Source of the DNA: Isoetes taiwanensis
Lineage: Eukaryota; Streptophyta; Lycopodiopsida; Isoetales; Isoetaceae
DNA: 64,000 nt
NCBI GenBank assembly: GCA_021234155.1
Contig: JAJEKV010000474.1
Location: 1 to 64,000 of the forward strand
Reading direction: 5' to 3'
The notes under the pieces: generated by a model
Database searches by the model: none
What the model saw: only the letters and a program-made list of their open reading frames with translations
What the model was told of the DNA's origin: nothing
Shown: positions 12,247 to 22,137 of the stretch, piece after piece
Layout: each line of letters opens with the position of its first letter
Position numbering within the stretch: position 1 is the stretch's first letter
Program-made: the position numbers and the translations under genes

Positions 12247-13107
12247 ATCAATATTGCTCAGCTAGAAGAATCCCTGGGGGAGCTCTCTGGTGAAGAGATT
12301 AAGTCTCTGGAGCATGTAAAGATGCCCGATTTCTATGGCAAGGATGTTATGCCTGAGCAGGCTATGTGATGGTTCAATCAAATAAAGCTGTATTTTGTAG
12401 CTACAAAGAAAGGTGAAAATGCCCGACTGATGTATGCCACCCTGAAGTTGAAGGGACCGGCAGCTACGTGGTGAGACATCCACATGGATAATGGTCAGAA
12501 GCTGCGTACTTGGAGGGATTTTTGTCGCTTGGGTCGCTTGTTCCGGCAGGAGTATGCACCTCACCATGACCGGCGACATGCATTCATACAGCTGAAGGAG
12601 CTCACTCAGACAGGGTCTCTATGGGATTATGTGACAGAGCTAAGGGCGTTCTTTTCACGGTTACCTGAGATTACTGCAGGGATGCACGTAGATCATTTTA
12701 TAAATGGTTTACGGGATGCTAGCATTCGCACACATTTGCTGCAGGCTGAACCTGCTGACTTTGAGCTGGCTGTTGAGATTGCCTAGGTAGGGAAGAGTCC
12801 AAGAAGGCATAAAATTTTGCTAACTGGAAGGGAAAAGGGCCGGGGGAAACTCTCAGGGATCTGCTCCTTTTAAGAAGCAGAAGAATGACTCAAGGACAAG
12901 TCCATTGGGGGCAAGGCCAAAGAAAGTGATACCAAAACAGATAAACCCAAGGGGTGTTATCGTTGCGGGATAGTAGGGCACTTTGCTCGCGAATGTACGA
13001 AGCCTCGCAAGAAAGTTTTGGCCAGCACTGTAAAGGTAAATGATAAGCTAGAGGTAAAGGCATTATCAGTTATAGTTGCCTCTAGATGGGGAGGTGATAG
13101 GCAACAT
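12247..13107 (+). pseudogene. Retrotransposon gag remnant with CCHC zinc knuckle
   Basis: One reading frame gives a typical plant LTR-retrotransposon gag core: VKMPDFYGKDVMPEQAM, LYFVATKKGENARLMYATLK, then LRDFF-like helices to LLQAEPADFELAVEIA. It is interrupted by stops at 12,367-12,369 and 12,472-12,474 (both TGA where Trp is expected) and at 12,784-12,786. A downstream frame encodes the nucleic-acid-binding knuckle CYRCGIVGHFAREC (12,955-12,996, spacing CX2CX4HX4C). No protease, reverse transcriptase or integrase follows. The gag type suggests Ty3/gypsy-like, but without pol this stays open. Non-functional. Confidence 0.8.
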
Positions 13108-13673
13108 GAGAACTTTGTGTAGAGCAGAAGCCAAGGATTCATGGTATTAGTCAACTAATGAAGAATGATGATGGAATGACTGGTGAACCTGCATGACAAG
13201 TGAATATTAGATAGATAGAATATAACTTGAGTTGCTGTTATGGCAGAGATGTCAGCAACTTAATGAGATGAACTGTGGGGGCAAATGAGAATAATGCATG
13301 GTGTTGAAGACAGATGGAAGTAATGCATGACAAAATGCATAGTAGATGCTCCTGCATGGAAAACCTGTGTTTGTTAAGCTCGACAATTTGCACCCTGCTC
13401 TTAAATGATCTTTGATCATGCGCTTCTGCAAGCATTTGAAGAATTGCTTAGTCCTTTTTTACTTAAAATCGACCAATAACTTGACTGATTAACTTTTTAA
13501 ATTGCTCACTACTCAACCTATTTAAGCTTCTTAGTAAAGGAGAACTAATCTACTGCAACAAGCACAAACCTACAACAAACTAATAATTAACTCTAAGGCA
13601 TTCTTATTGAAATAAAATCAAGGCAACATGTTGTTGCCAATACCTTTTGAGATGCAGAATTCCAAGTAACAGA
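13108..13673. other. Spacer between the gag remnant and the DUF674 repeat unit
   Basis: AT-rich sequence. I see no gene, no LTR and no recognisable repeat in it. The right edge is set by the start of the duplicated unit near AATGCCATGGGTAAAATTAC. Confidence 0.4.
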
Positions 13674-14936
13674 ATGCCATGGGTAAAATTACTATGTGCA
13701 CCACAATATTCAGTAATACTCAATGTATTAATCTAATTAAAATATAGATAAAATACAGCAAAATAAATTAGTTTTGTACTTCTGTGCCGAAGCAATGGTA
13801 GCCGCTCCCGCTCCAGTGTTAACCTAAGCCTGGACATCGCTGACGCGGCTCGGCTTCCGAACCGTACTTGAGCCTTCTATGGCCTCGTGCGGCGTTTTCC
13901 ATTTTTGCTAAGGGATATTAAAACTACCACACTACAGGTCAGGGGTTCAAGATTAACTATTGCACTTGATACTAGGTGAGTTGTACTTGATGTTGCATGA
14001 TCAATTTGCTACTTTAGGGAACAGAGGGGGCTGTAATGGCTGCCATGTGAAGTCCTGATGCCATTTTCTTCATAACTTATTACCGAGAGTCAGATTCAGG
14101 TGTTCTTTAGTGCGCTGAAAAGCTAGGGATATGAGCTTTACATTGGTATATTGCAGCTCATGGATGCATGTTTTAAGCGTCATCCGCGTAAACACACCGA
14201 GCAGCTGCAAAGGTATGCGACCGTGTTATGATATTATATAGACGTCGCAATATCGACAAGTTCGCAAACTCGCCGCAAAGCGGCCACATGCTGCCTATGT
14301 TCTGCATCCACAAAGTTTAATAACGCAAAAGCCAGGAATTATACGCGGGCGCACTCTTAAGCGTTCGTGTCTGGATCATTTTTCGGCAATTTCTACCAAC
14401 TGTTTTATTTCCTTTCACGTATAAAACGCATATTCTTTCAAAAAAAAGGAGGTTTCATATGTTTTGTACTTTTCTCATATTTTACGTATGCAAATTCGGT
14501 CCTATCCCTGAGCTATGCTCGCCCCAATATGATATACTACGAGCAAAATCTTTCAAAGGCTTAGATCCTTCAACACAGAGAGCAAGGTCCGCCTTCACTA
14601 CAAAGAAAAGTGGAAACATCGGAATTCAGGTTGTCTTAGCTCCAACCTTCATTTTGGTCCTCAATATAGATCTCACTCGACGTTTCCACCATTGTTTATG
14701 AATATTCGGGACATATCACATAGCCACACCATCCAGTCCTAGAGCCTCCCCTTCGAGCAACCCAAAAATTCGATAGAATAACGAGAAAAAAAGGACGTCT
14801 TTTAAATATCAAACACAATCATGGTCATATTATACTGAGCATCTTAAATATCAAAGACAATCATGTTTAAACTAGGGGGGATATTCGAGGTATATCCGGG
14901 CCTAGTCCAATTTTTTATGATTGATTCAACTATGAT

Positions 14937-15179
14937 TTAACATGTACAAGTCCCATTTCTAGATTCATCCAATGTAGTATCCAACAACCACTTGGAAGAT
15001 ATTTTGCCAGGTAATTGTTGCAACTTCAGAGGAAATGGGACTCTAAGAGAACGATGCCACTTTTGGCACCGATGTTCAATGCATTCCCTAGCCTCTTTAT
15101 ATTTTTTAATCCATTTTGTCGTACATTGCTCATTACTTACAATGTAATCCCTTATTGATGTCATCTCAATGTATGCCAA
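14937..15179 (-). CDS. Conserved 80-codon ORF of the duplicated unit (copy A), unknown
   Basis: Encodes MAYIEMTSIRDYIVSNEQCT...ESRNGTCTC. The same 80-codon frame stays open in copies B (34,292-34,534) and D (48,430-48,672) with mostly conservative changes, and is broken by a TGA in copy C. Sequence is Lys/Arg/Cys rich with no signal peptide or membrane segment. It may be one exon of a larger ancestral gene. I do not recognise the family. Confidence 0.4.
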   Translation of the reverse strand: MAYIEMTSIRDYIVSNEQCTTKWIKKYKEARECIEHRCQKWHRSLRVPFPLKLQQLPGKISSKWLLDTTLDESRNGTCTC

Positions 15180-16282
15180 TGTATGAGTTGTTCTCGTGTT
15201 ATATAGTCTACCTTCACGCTCATCTCATAAGGTGAGATAAGGAGAAATTGCAAACCTACATTCTTGAGCAATCTGCAGCATGGCAAGAACTGACTAGCAT
15301 AACTCTGCCTTGAAAGAATTGGAGTTGCTATATGCCTTGGCTACATAGGTCATGAAGCCTTCTTTTTCTTGTGGAGGCTGATAGTCCAGCCAAGGGATCT
15401 TTTTCCGTACTAGAGGACTTGAGAGAGAAGAAGAGAAGGTGTTCTATAAGGGATCAAGTTGAAAAAATGTATTTGAATGCTCAGTTTGAAATGCAGGGGT
15501 CATTTAAATGCATTGCAAAAGCAGTGGAACATTGCACCTCCTTTAAACATCGTCTGACTATTTTAATAACTAGAAACACAATTTGAAATGCATATCAAAG
15601 ATATAGTTATAACGCATTACAAAATGTTGTATCACATTTCAAAGGTTGCACTTTAAAACATGTTTCGTTTTATAATGCGTTTCCAACCCATATATGTTTC
15701 AAATTACAAATGTGTTTCAATTGGAACCCCTTTTATTCCTGTAGTGGCATGCACGTTTCAAACCCATATGTGTTTCAAATTACATATGTGTTTCATATGT
15801 TTTATATGGAAAGTTTCCCGTCTGTTATGTAGTCCTAATGAGTCAAATTGTTATCGGTTGTCCTTTTTATCTTTTTGTTTGTTGCCATATGTTGAGTCAA
15901 TTAGTTGTCATTGGTTGTCCTTTTTGTTTGTTGCCATTTCTTTTGATGGAAGATTGGTTGAAATTTGGAATTAGTCAGTGTGGTCCAAAATTGTTATATT
16001 TGAAATATAAATCTGGAATTTTTGAGAATTATGTCAAAATGCAACCATGAAGGCCTTGTTGCATATGATACAAAACATTTAGAACAAGAACTTGTCCTTC
16101 TACCCTTAACTCAATCTTGACTTGTAAAAGCAGATCTGCTCATGGATGTAACCAAGAATATGTAATCATCGGTTTATAAATTGCCATGAGAACAAACTCA
16201 TGTTGTTTGGAGAAATGTTTGGGGTGCCATGTATAGATCCTTGGTTCTTCCTGCTAACTTAATCTGACTTGACCATTCCAAA

Positions 16283-16711
16283 TTGGAAAAAATCCAATTA
16301 TACCCCTCAAATTTGCAAAAATTCCAAAAATACCCTCCAAATTAAGAGCATTTTTGGAAAATTGGCAATAGAGTTTTCGTTGCTCCTCAAATTCAAAAGT
16401 TATTTTCACAAACATTATAGATTAAGATAAGATCTTCTGAACAACATCAAGTTCATCGAAATTGGAGTTGAAATTCACAAGTTATGCTCATTTACGTCAT
16501 TTTTTATAACACTATAAGTTGAAGATTGGCAACTCTGTTTTAGACGATTCTACTGCCTTGGATAGCTCTCACCCTTATCTACAAGTTACATGGGGGCACT
16601 TTTTTAGTTGGTTGATTATAAGAAAGAAGTTGTCATTTGAGCTAAATACTCTATTTCTAGGGGTATTTTTTGAATATTTGTAAACTTGAGGGATATATTT
16701 GGAATTTTCCC
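16283..16711. mobile_element. MITE inserted in copy A (about 429 bp)
   Basis: Imperfect terminal inverted repeats of about 50 bp: the left end around TTATACCCCTCAAATTTGC mirrors the right end around AAACTTGAGGGATATATTTGG. The flanks read TTCCAAA and TTCAAAA, an approximate 7-bp target duplication. Copies B (35,531) and E (56,060) read straight through as ATTCTAAATTTC and so give empty sites. Non-coding. Confidence 0.8.
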
Positions 16712-16947
16712 TTCAAAATTTCTCTATTTTTTTTGCTAACGTCTTTTTTCTCTGTTCGTACAGATTACCATTTGCTAATCAAACTGAATGTGTGTTTTGC
16801 ATGAATTTTTGCCATGTTCATTGAAACAAGACTGCAAATTTCTATGAAGCAAATGAATGATACTTTACAGGGCATCCTTTTGCAGTTTATCTCGACTTCA
16901 AGCTGAGAATCTAAGATGAAGAGAGGAGCATGTGGCCTTATGACAGT

Positions 16948-17273
16948 TCAATGGAGTTTGGTCTTGAAAACATCATTCAAAGCAGTCCTTGAGAAGAGAC
17001 GGGCTTTCACAAGTTCCACAACCTAGCACATCAAAATGTAGCATCAAAATCTAGTTAACAGAGCAAGGAAAGTAACTAAAGGAATCCTAGGCATGTACCT
17101 CATGCTCTTCAACATCAAACTCCATGCTGCTGGGGTCCGACATGTCATGAACCTTAAGAGAACTCAGCAGATCTATGCATTTGATGGTAGAAATAGGAGT
17201 AATAGATAGATCATTAGAAACAATAAACCTGGCATTTTTTTTGACATAGCCTGGCTCAACAAGCTGAAGCTCA
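16948..17273 (-). pseudogene. Truncated DUF674 gene (copy A)
   Basis: Retains the 3' part of the gene found whole in copies B and E. The final exon is 17022-16948 and the end of the first exon reaches its donor at 17,099, with frame YVKKNARFIVSNDLSITPIS still open. The 5' three quarters is missing: a ~33-bp deletion lies near 17,255, and the frame then runs into the tandem unit end at TCAGTA. No start codon of its own is credible. Confidence 0.8.
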
Positions 17274-17346
17274 GTAATACTCAATGTCTTATTCTAATTA
17301 AAATATAGATACAATACAGCAAAATAAATTACTTTTCTACTTCTGT

Positions 17347-17354
17347 GATGGTCC
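17347..17354. repeat. Left target site duplication of the giant hAT element
   Basis: GATGGTCC, identical to 33,253-33,260 on the far side of the element. Eight bp is the hAT superfamily length. Confidence 0.93.
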
Positions 17355-17466
17355 CAGGGATAGGTTCTGTACGTACAAAATTCAAATTCCTGACGTATAA
17401 AGTTAAAAAATATGTATTTTTTAATAAAATACGTATTTAAAGGTCGCCGGCCGGAAAAAAAAAAAA

Positions 17467-17731
17467 TTCGCGTACGCGAAACCTTCAGATTTGCGTACGC
17501 GAAAATTTTTTCGCGTACGCGAAACACATAGTTTTGCCTCACAAAATTCAAATCTGATTTTCGCGTACGCTAAAACTTCAATTTCGCGTATGCGAAAAAA
17601 TTTTCGCGTACGCAAGACAGACCTTTTCGCGTACGCGAAACCGGCGTAGTGTTCGCGTACGCAGTTTACTACGTTTCGCGTACGCGAAAAAGTTTTCGCG
17701 TACGCGAAACTAAAGTTTTCGCGTACGCGAA
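17467..17731. repeat. Left subterminal palindrome array of the hAT element
   Basis: About 11 copies of TTCGCGTACGCGAA or one- to two-base variants in 265 bp, spaced irregularly by 5-35 bp. In hAT elements such as Ac, clustered subterminal motifs are where the transposase binds, so this is the likely binding region. The motif is a perfect inverted repeat and is full of CpG in an AT-rich setting. Confidence 0.85.
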
Positions 17732-18800
17732 GTTTTTTTATATATATGCGGTGCGGTGTTTTTGTTTTTGCGCCGCAAAGAAGGTATCTTCTGCGTCCAA
17801 CCTTCCAACTTGCCCCCCAAAAACTTTTTTTTTTTGGTTTTTCTTAGTTTTTAGGTCTTTTTTTGTTGTTTTTTTTGTAGTTAGAGGTCCGCAGTTAGGC
17901 CCTTGTCTGTTGCCCCCCTGTGTAAGGGGCGTGACGATGGTGAGTGCCTTGTTCTGTGGGCCGAGCTTGGCCTATTTTAGAAAAAAAATAAAAAATAAAA
18001 AAAACAATAATTTAAGACAAATAATAATGTAAGACCAAAATAAAAAATAAAAAAAGAAACAAAAAAAAAACAAATTTTGTTGCCTTCCCTTAAACGACAA
18101 CTTTAGTATCAATTAGGTTTAGTGCTTTTTTAGGGTTTCGTGTTGCCAAGAGCGTAGGCATGTCCCTTGCCTGGTATTGCCGCATTTATTTGCGCCATGC
18201 CGAGGGTGGGTGGCACTGCTGAAGTTTAAGGCAATTAGGGTCTTCCTTTTTTAAGAAGTATAATCCTCGCCTGACGCCGTTGTTGGCTTTGGTCACGCGG
18301 TGTCGAAAGGTGTGCGTTGTACTCTTATTGAGGGTTACGAGAATGTTTTATTAATTCACACCCTAGTTCCTGATGGTGGTGTTGATGAAAGTCCGACACC
18401 AATATAGGAACTGGCGTATGTTTTAGTAAGCATTCGATTGGTCTCTTCTTTTGAAAAAGCGCGACCTGGGACAAGTGCAATGCATTTTAAACTTGCTAGC
18501 CTCGCATTTTGGCAGTAGCTGGGCTATAGATCATAAATCGTGTTTTGGTCCTTTCATGTGTTACCCCATCATTGGCCTTGCACATACATACTTATGAACC
18601 AATTAAATGTTAGGGTCTTAGCGTAGTAGCATAAAATTAGCGTTTTGTTTTGGTTAAAGTGAGTTGATTTACCCTCATGTGCTAAGCACTAAATTGAAAG
18701 TTTTATCTTTGCTTGACTTGTAGGTGTTGCTATTGTCATTTCGTATTGTCGTGGAGTCCCATTTTGCTAGCTAGCTAGACAATCCCTTAAAACAAGCAGT
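17732..18800. other. Leader region before the cargo ORFs
   Basis: Low-complexity T- and A-rich tracts (17,820-18,070) followed by about 700 bp without a convincing ORF. It may contain the promoter and a 5' UTR intron of the cargo block. Nothing specific can be identified. Confidence 0.35.
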
Positions 18801-19451
18801 ATGACTTCAGAAGATAGAGCAGAAGTTAACTCACAACCAAATGTGGTATTAGTGTCTCAGATAGAGCCGCAACCAGTAGAGGCATTGGCGTCTCAAACAG
18901 AGGCTACATAGCTGCAACCTGAGTCATCTTCTGCAGCACTGCCGCGTAGAAAAAGAACTAGACCACAACAAGCATGGTCTACTTTGAGACCAGAATTCAT
19001 GAACTGGTTGTGTAATCGGCTGTGCAATGCCTCAACTCAGGATTTGGAATTGATTACCAACAGCGAGGAAGGATGGCTAGACTACCATGCAGGGTTGGTA
19101 AAAGATGCCGAGAGGGCTTTTAAGCTTCGAATGATGGATCTAGAGCCTGAAAAGAGTGAGCAAGGGAGGTATACATGGATAGTGGGTAATATTAGCCGCA
19201 CTACCGGGAATATGATCATAGAAGTTGCAAATTCGAGTAGTCATCGCTTGAGGCTAGAGCTAAAAGAAAAAGCCAGCACATGGAATGTGGCGTGGACCAA
19301 CAGAAAATTGAAGAAAGAAGCCCATCAACCCCCTCATCTTGTTAAGAAAGTGTTGGCGCAAACCATAAAAGCCAAACGTCCTGGTGAGACAGATAGGGAG
19401 TGGGAAGCTCGTAGAAGAGCAGATGCCAAGACAACTTGGTTTGCCAAGTAG
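18801..19451 (+). pseudogene. Cargo ORF 1 of the hAT element, unknown protein
   Basis: From ATG at 18,801 the frame encodes a Gln/Val/Pro-rich N-terminus, an in-frame TAG at 18,909-18,911, a basic patch (PRRKRTRPQQAWS), then a helical region (PEFMNWLCNRLCNASTQ) and a Lys/Arg-rich C-terminus with ETDREWEARRRADAK. After the stop, 18,984-19,451 stays open for 155 codons. It lies just upstream of the kinase-like ORF on the same strand and may be an earlier exon of the same gene. No domain recognised. The basic stretches would suit nucleic-acid binding, but that is a guess. Confidence 0.5.
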
Positions 19452-19481
19452 ATTCATCACAAATAATAAACAGACAACGAA

Positions 19482-20219
19482 TTGGTTCTTGTTCATATGG
19501 CGCAGTGTGTAAGTGCTATTTTAGGGTCTAGTTTTATTAAGGATGAACCTTATTGTGTAAAACTTCAACATAATAATTTTCAGCCAAGTACAGATCCCAA
19601 TAAGTTAGTGGAAGGTATGTTGAAGAACATGAGGGAGTCTGGAATGCAAGTTAGGCACGTGTGTATAATATGCTGCATTGGTAGCACAACTGGCCTAGAA
19701 AAACAAAGGTTAATTTTCCCTTTTTGGAATGGAGGTTCGTTGGCAACCTTCTTTACAAGTCATGGGTGCAATGCTTTTGCAGAGCTTGCATTTAAGAAGT
19801 TAGGAGTTGTCCCCAGAGTTGAGACGGACTTGAGGCTGCTTGAGGAGCGCAGAAAGAAAGAATTATTTGTTGACTCTAGGGTTGGGGACTTGGCAATGTC
19901 ATTCTGCAGCGGGCTACGAAAACTCCATCAAGAAAGATATTTGCATATGGACTTGCATCCGGGCAATATATTGCTCCAAGCTGACTTTGCTAGTAAGCAC
20001 TCCTACATGGAGTCAATAGGAAGCTTGGAGCAGCAAGGCAAGCATCGGAGAATGTGTGACTATTTGAAACATTGCGTTGAGTCGCCAATGAGAGACAAAA
20101 CACGAAAATTTGATATGGCCCAGCTACTTGACACCATGCGGAGCAGTTTTCATTGCTCTCCAATTCCATGTACGAGGCCACAATTGATCAGATTGGATTC
20201 TTCAACTTGGCCGCATTAG
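19482..20219 (+). CDS. Cargo ORF 2: protein-kinase-like
   Basis: A 245-codon ORF with kinase landmarks in the right order. There is a candidate VAIK-type lysine in EPYCVKLQ, a possible alpha-C glutamate in KLVEGMLKN, a hinge-like RLIFPFWNGGSLATFF, a helix ending LRKLHQERY, and the catalytic-loop signature HMDLHPGNILLQ (19,944-19,979) with the catalytic Asp and Asn both present. The glycine-rich loop is weak, and a normal DFG motif is missing (ADFA comes right after the loop), so the C-lobe looks shortened and activity is doubtful. A likely splice acceptor (GCGCAG) at about 19,504 suggests the true coding start is internal. It sits between two unknown ORFs inside a hAT element. It resembles no usual transposon protein, so captured host sequence is a plausible origin. 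Confidence 0.6.
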   Translation: MVLVHMAQCVSAILGSSFIKDEPYCVKLQHNNFQPSTDPNKLVEGMLKNMRESGMQVRHVCIICCIGSTTGLEKQRLIFPFWNGGSLATFFTSHGCNAFAELAFKKLGVVPRVETDLRLLEERRKKELFVDSRVGDLAMSFCSGLRKLHQERYLHMDLHPGNILLQADFASKHSYMESIGSLEQQGKHRRMCDYLKHCVESPMRDKTRKFDMAQLLDTMRSSFHCSPIPCTRPQLIRLDSSTWPH

Positions 20220-20414
20220 ACTAAGCTGGTCCTAGTCACGCTTAGCGTGCATATTCTGTTATTCACACGACCATAAATTTACATTCAAACATTCTTGTAC
20301 TATATAATATTCCAAATAAATTCATTAAACGCTTGTTTGATGCTATTTGAGAAATTAGTATCCATGTGTCTAGCTTAGCTCTTCTTTTCGCGTGTTTTTT
20401 GTGTTATTTATTCT

Positions 20415-21326
20415 GTGCTTTTTTATATGTCGCAGCTAACGAAAATTATAAAGACAAACAGTCAAAGCACACCTATACAAGTCAGCGCACCTATACAAGT
20501 CAGCACTATAATTATGTCTCGTGAACAGGATGACGAATCTCCTCCACACAAAGTGGATACATCGGAGCAGCCGGTTCAACATGATTTTTCGGTACCCTCG
20601 AATTTGAGGACCCCCTCTCCTTGGCGGCAAACCATGGAGAACGAGCTTGAAATGTCAGCTGCTCGGCAAATGGAGAGAGCAGCAGCACATGCAAGAGCAA
20701 ATGAGTATTGCACGGCTAAGATAAGAAGGCTGTGTGCGATGGAGGATAATTGCACCATCACAGAGGTGCATAATGTAGCTGGCGAGGCAGGGCCAGGCTA
20801 TTGTCCGCATGGAGCAGACTACGACGACGTAATCACAAATTTGGACAAGAATGAGTTTGAAAGAGAGTGGCCTAGTAGGAGGGGTAAGTATAAGGCTCAC
20901 GAGTGCAAGATTGCTGTGGTTCGAGCAAAAGCAGTCGAGCGGCATGTCCAAGTGAAGGGACATTTACACCACAACGGTGAGTTTAGTAAGAGTTTTGCGC
21001 AGCAAGTATACTACGAGCTTGTGAAGGAAGTGCCCGTAAATTATGGAAGTAGAAAATGGAGGCAAGGAAGCGGTAGTGGCAGCATCAAGAGGGTCAAGCT
21101 ATCGGAAGATAGCGAGAGTGGGGCACATGGTGAGCCTATCACCATTACATATCTTGTTACTGACGCTATCCAACTTTTGGAGGTGGCAGGGGTAGCCGCG
21201 GCTTGAGCCGTGAATGACCTTGTAGATATTCGAGCCCAACTGGAGAATGAGAGAAGTCGAAACCTAACCCTTTCAAAAGAGAATATTGCTTGCGATTCTG
21301 TGGGTTCATTGGATGTTAGTGATTGA
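20415..21326 (+). pseudogene. Cargo ORF 3, unknown protein
   Basis: Open from 20,415 to an in-frame TGA at 21,204-21,206, after which the same frame continues 39 codons to a TGA at 21,324-21,326 (ending ACDSVGSLDVSD). A splice acceptor (GTCGCAG) at about 20,430-20,436 suggests it is the last exon of the cargo gene. Features are an acidic/Ser-rich N-terminus, an Arg/Ala-rich helix (AARQMERAAAHARANEY), a basic Gly/Ser patch (SRKWRQGSGSGSIKRVK) and a predicted C-terminal coiled coil (LVDIRAQLENERSRNLTLSK). The last ~40 bp of the frame is duplicated at 22,138-22,179. No known family. Confidence 0.5.
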
Positions 21327-21332
21327 TGAGTT

Positions 21333-21441
21333 CAAGCATCGAGACTTCCCAATCTTTCTTTCCCAATGTAGCTTAGTTTACATGCTAAGTTCCATTGTCC
21401 AAAGAGGGGCGAAAGCAAGGTTTGGGAAGTCTCGATGCTTG
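21333..21441. other. Long hairpin H1, 7 nt after the cargo ORF 3 stop
   Basis: The 5' arm CAAGCATCGAGACTTCCCAA pairs with the 3' arm TTTGGGAAGTCTCGATGCTTG, and pairing continues with bulges to a terminal loop containing TAGCTTAGTTTACATGCTAAG. Size and shape (109 nt) resemble a plant MIRNA precursor or a small fold-back element. H4 is a near copy. Confidence 0.75.
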
Positions 21442-21533
21442 CACTCAGGTCGATTTGAGAATTCGCGATGCTTTGATTCAGGATTAGTGGACTAACTATC
21501 ATCTCTTTCATCCTGGCTTAGTCTTTTTTCTTT

Positions 21534-21619
21534 GTCCTGTTTGTTGTATCTAAAGTGCCCCCTAGGATGAGATCGCTCGCTCATTTTAGGGGGCACTTTA
21601 GATATATACAAACAGGATA
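21534..21619. other. Long hairpin H2
   Basis: Near-perfect stem: ATCTAAAGTGCCCCCTAGGA pairs with the mirror sequence ending GGGGGCACTTTAGAT across an 8-nt loop (ATCGCTCG). Pairing extends outward through GTCCTGTTTGT and ACAAACAGGAT to about 40 bp. There is no coding potential. Confidence 0.8.
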
Positions 21620-21718
21620 ATCGAAAAGAGAGTAAGCCTGGACCGTGATCCTCTTGAATGGTTGTCAACTCACCAGGCCTGATATTTTCCGTGGCAATAG
21701 ACTTCTCGAAATTCTTGT

Positions 21719-21854
21719 TACCTCCTTTAGAAAGAGCGAGCTTTGCTCTGACTCTCTTTTGTAGTCTCTCTGTGTCAATGTAGCTTAGTTACTTTGCTAG
21801 GTTATATTACACAAAGAGACTGAGCCAGAGCAAAAATCGTTCATTCTAGAGGTA
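21719..21854. other. Long hairpin H3
   Basis: Outer pairing TACCTC/GAGGTA, with inner arms TTTGCTCTGACTC and GAGCCAGAGCAAA. The terminal region CAATGTAGCTTAGTTAC...TGCTAGGTT is shared with H1 and H4, although the arms are unrelated to theirs. Bulged stem of roughly 60 bp. Confidence 0.7.
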
Positions 21855-22137
21855 AAAGTTCTCTTATGCAAGTTGCTATGACGTCAGAAGTGAGAGCGTA
21901 CCCTAATTTCAAGCCAAAGTGGTGCCTGGGCGTTGTCCATCTATATAGCGGCTGTTAGGCATTAAATCATGGAACATCCTAACTCCTGCTATTGATGGAG
22001 AACCTTGAGCATCACTATGACTTGAAATTAGAGGACGCGTCCCATTCGGCGTGGTGGTGGATTGTACAAGGACGGAGGTAACAAGGTTTTTGAGTACTCT
22101 ATTTTTATTGTGGCCACGGATGATATCAGCCTAGTGG

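Larger units (their letters stand above)
13674..17273. repeat. Duplicated DUF674 unit, copy A (partial)
   Basis: The segment aligns over most of its length with 33,261-35,929 (copy B), 47,502-49,583 (copy D) and 54,784-56,660 (D'/E). It begins AATGCCATGGGTAAAATTAC as in copy D. At about 13,794-13,912 the site expected to read GATGGTCCAGTAG is replaced by ~120 bp of unrelated GC-rich sequence. It ends inside the DUF674 gene and is fused, at the shared string TCAGTA, to a second copy of the unit's own left end (17,274 onward). This looks like a tandem array reduced by a microhomology deletion. Confidence 0.85.

Noticed and set aside
9707-13107. A complete LTR retrotransposon
   Set aside because: Only one LTR, one primer site and decayed gag are present. 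I found no second TGTTACAGG LTR start and no pol in the window.
17649-18032. A 127-codon ORF across the left palindrome array
   Set aside because: Its first half is the translated palindrome repeat (FAYAV, SRTRKSFRVRE) and its second half is T-rich low complexity, so it is an artefact.
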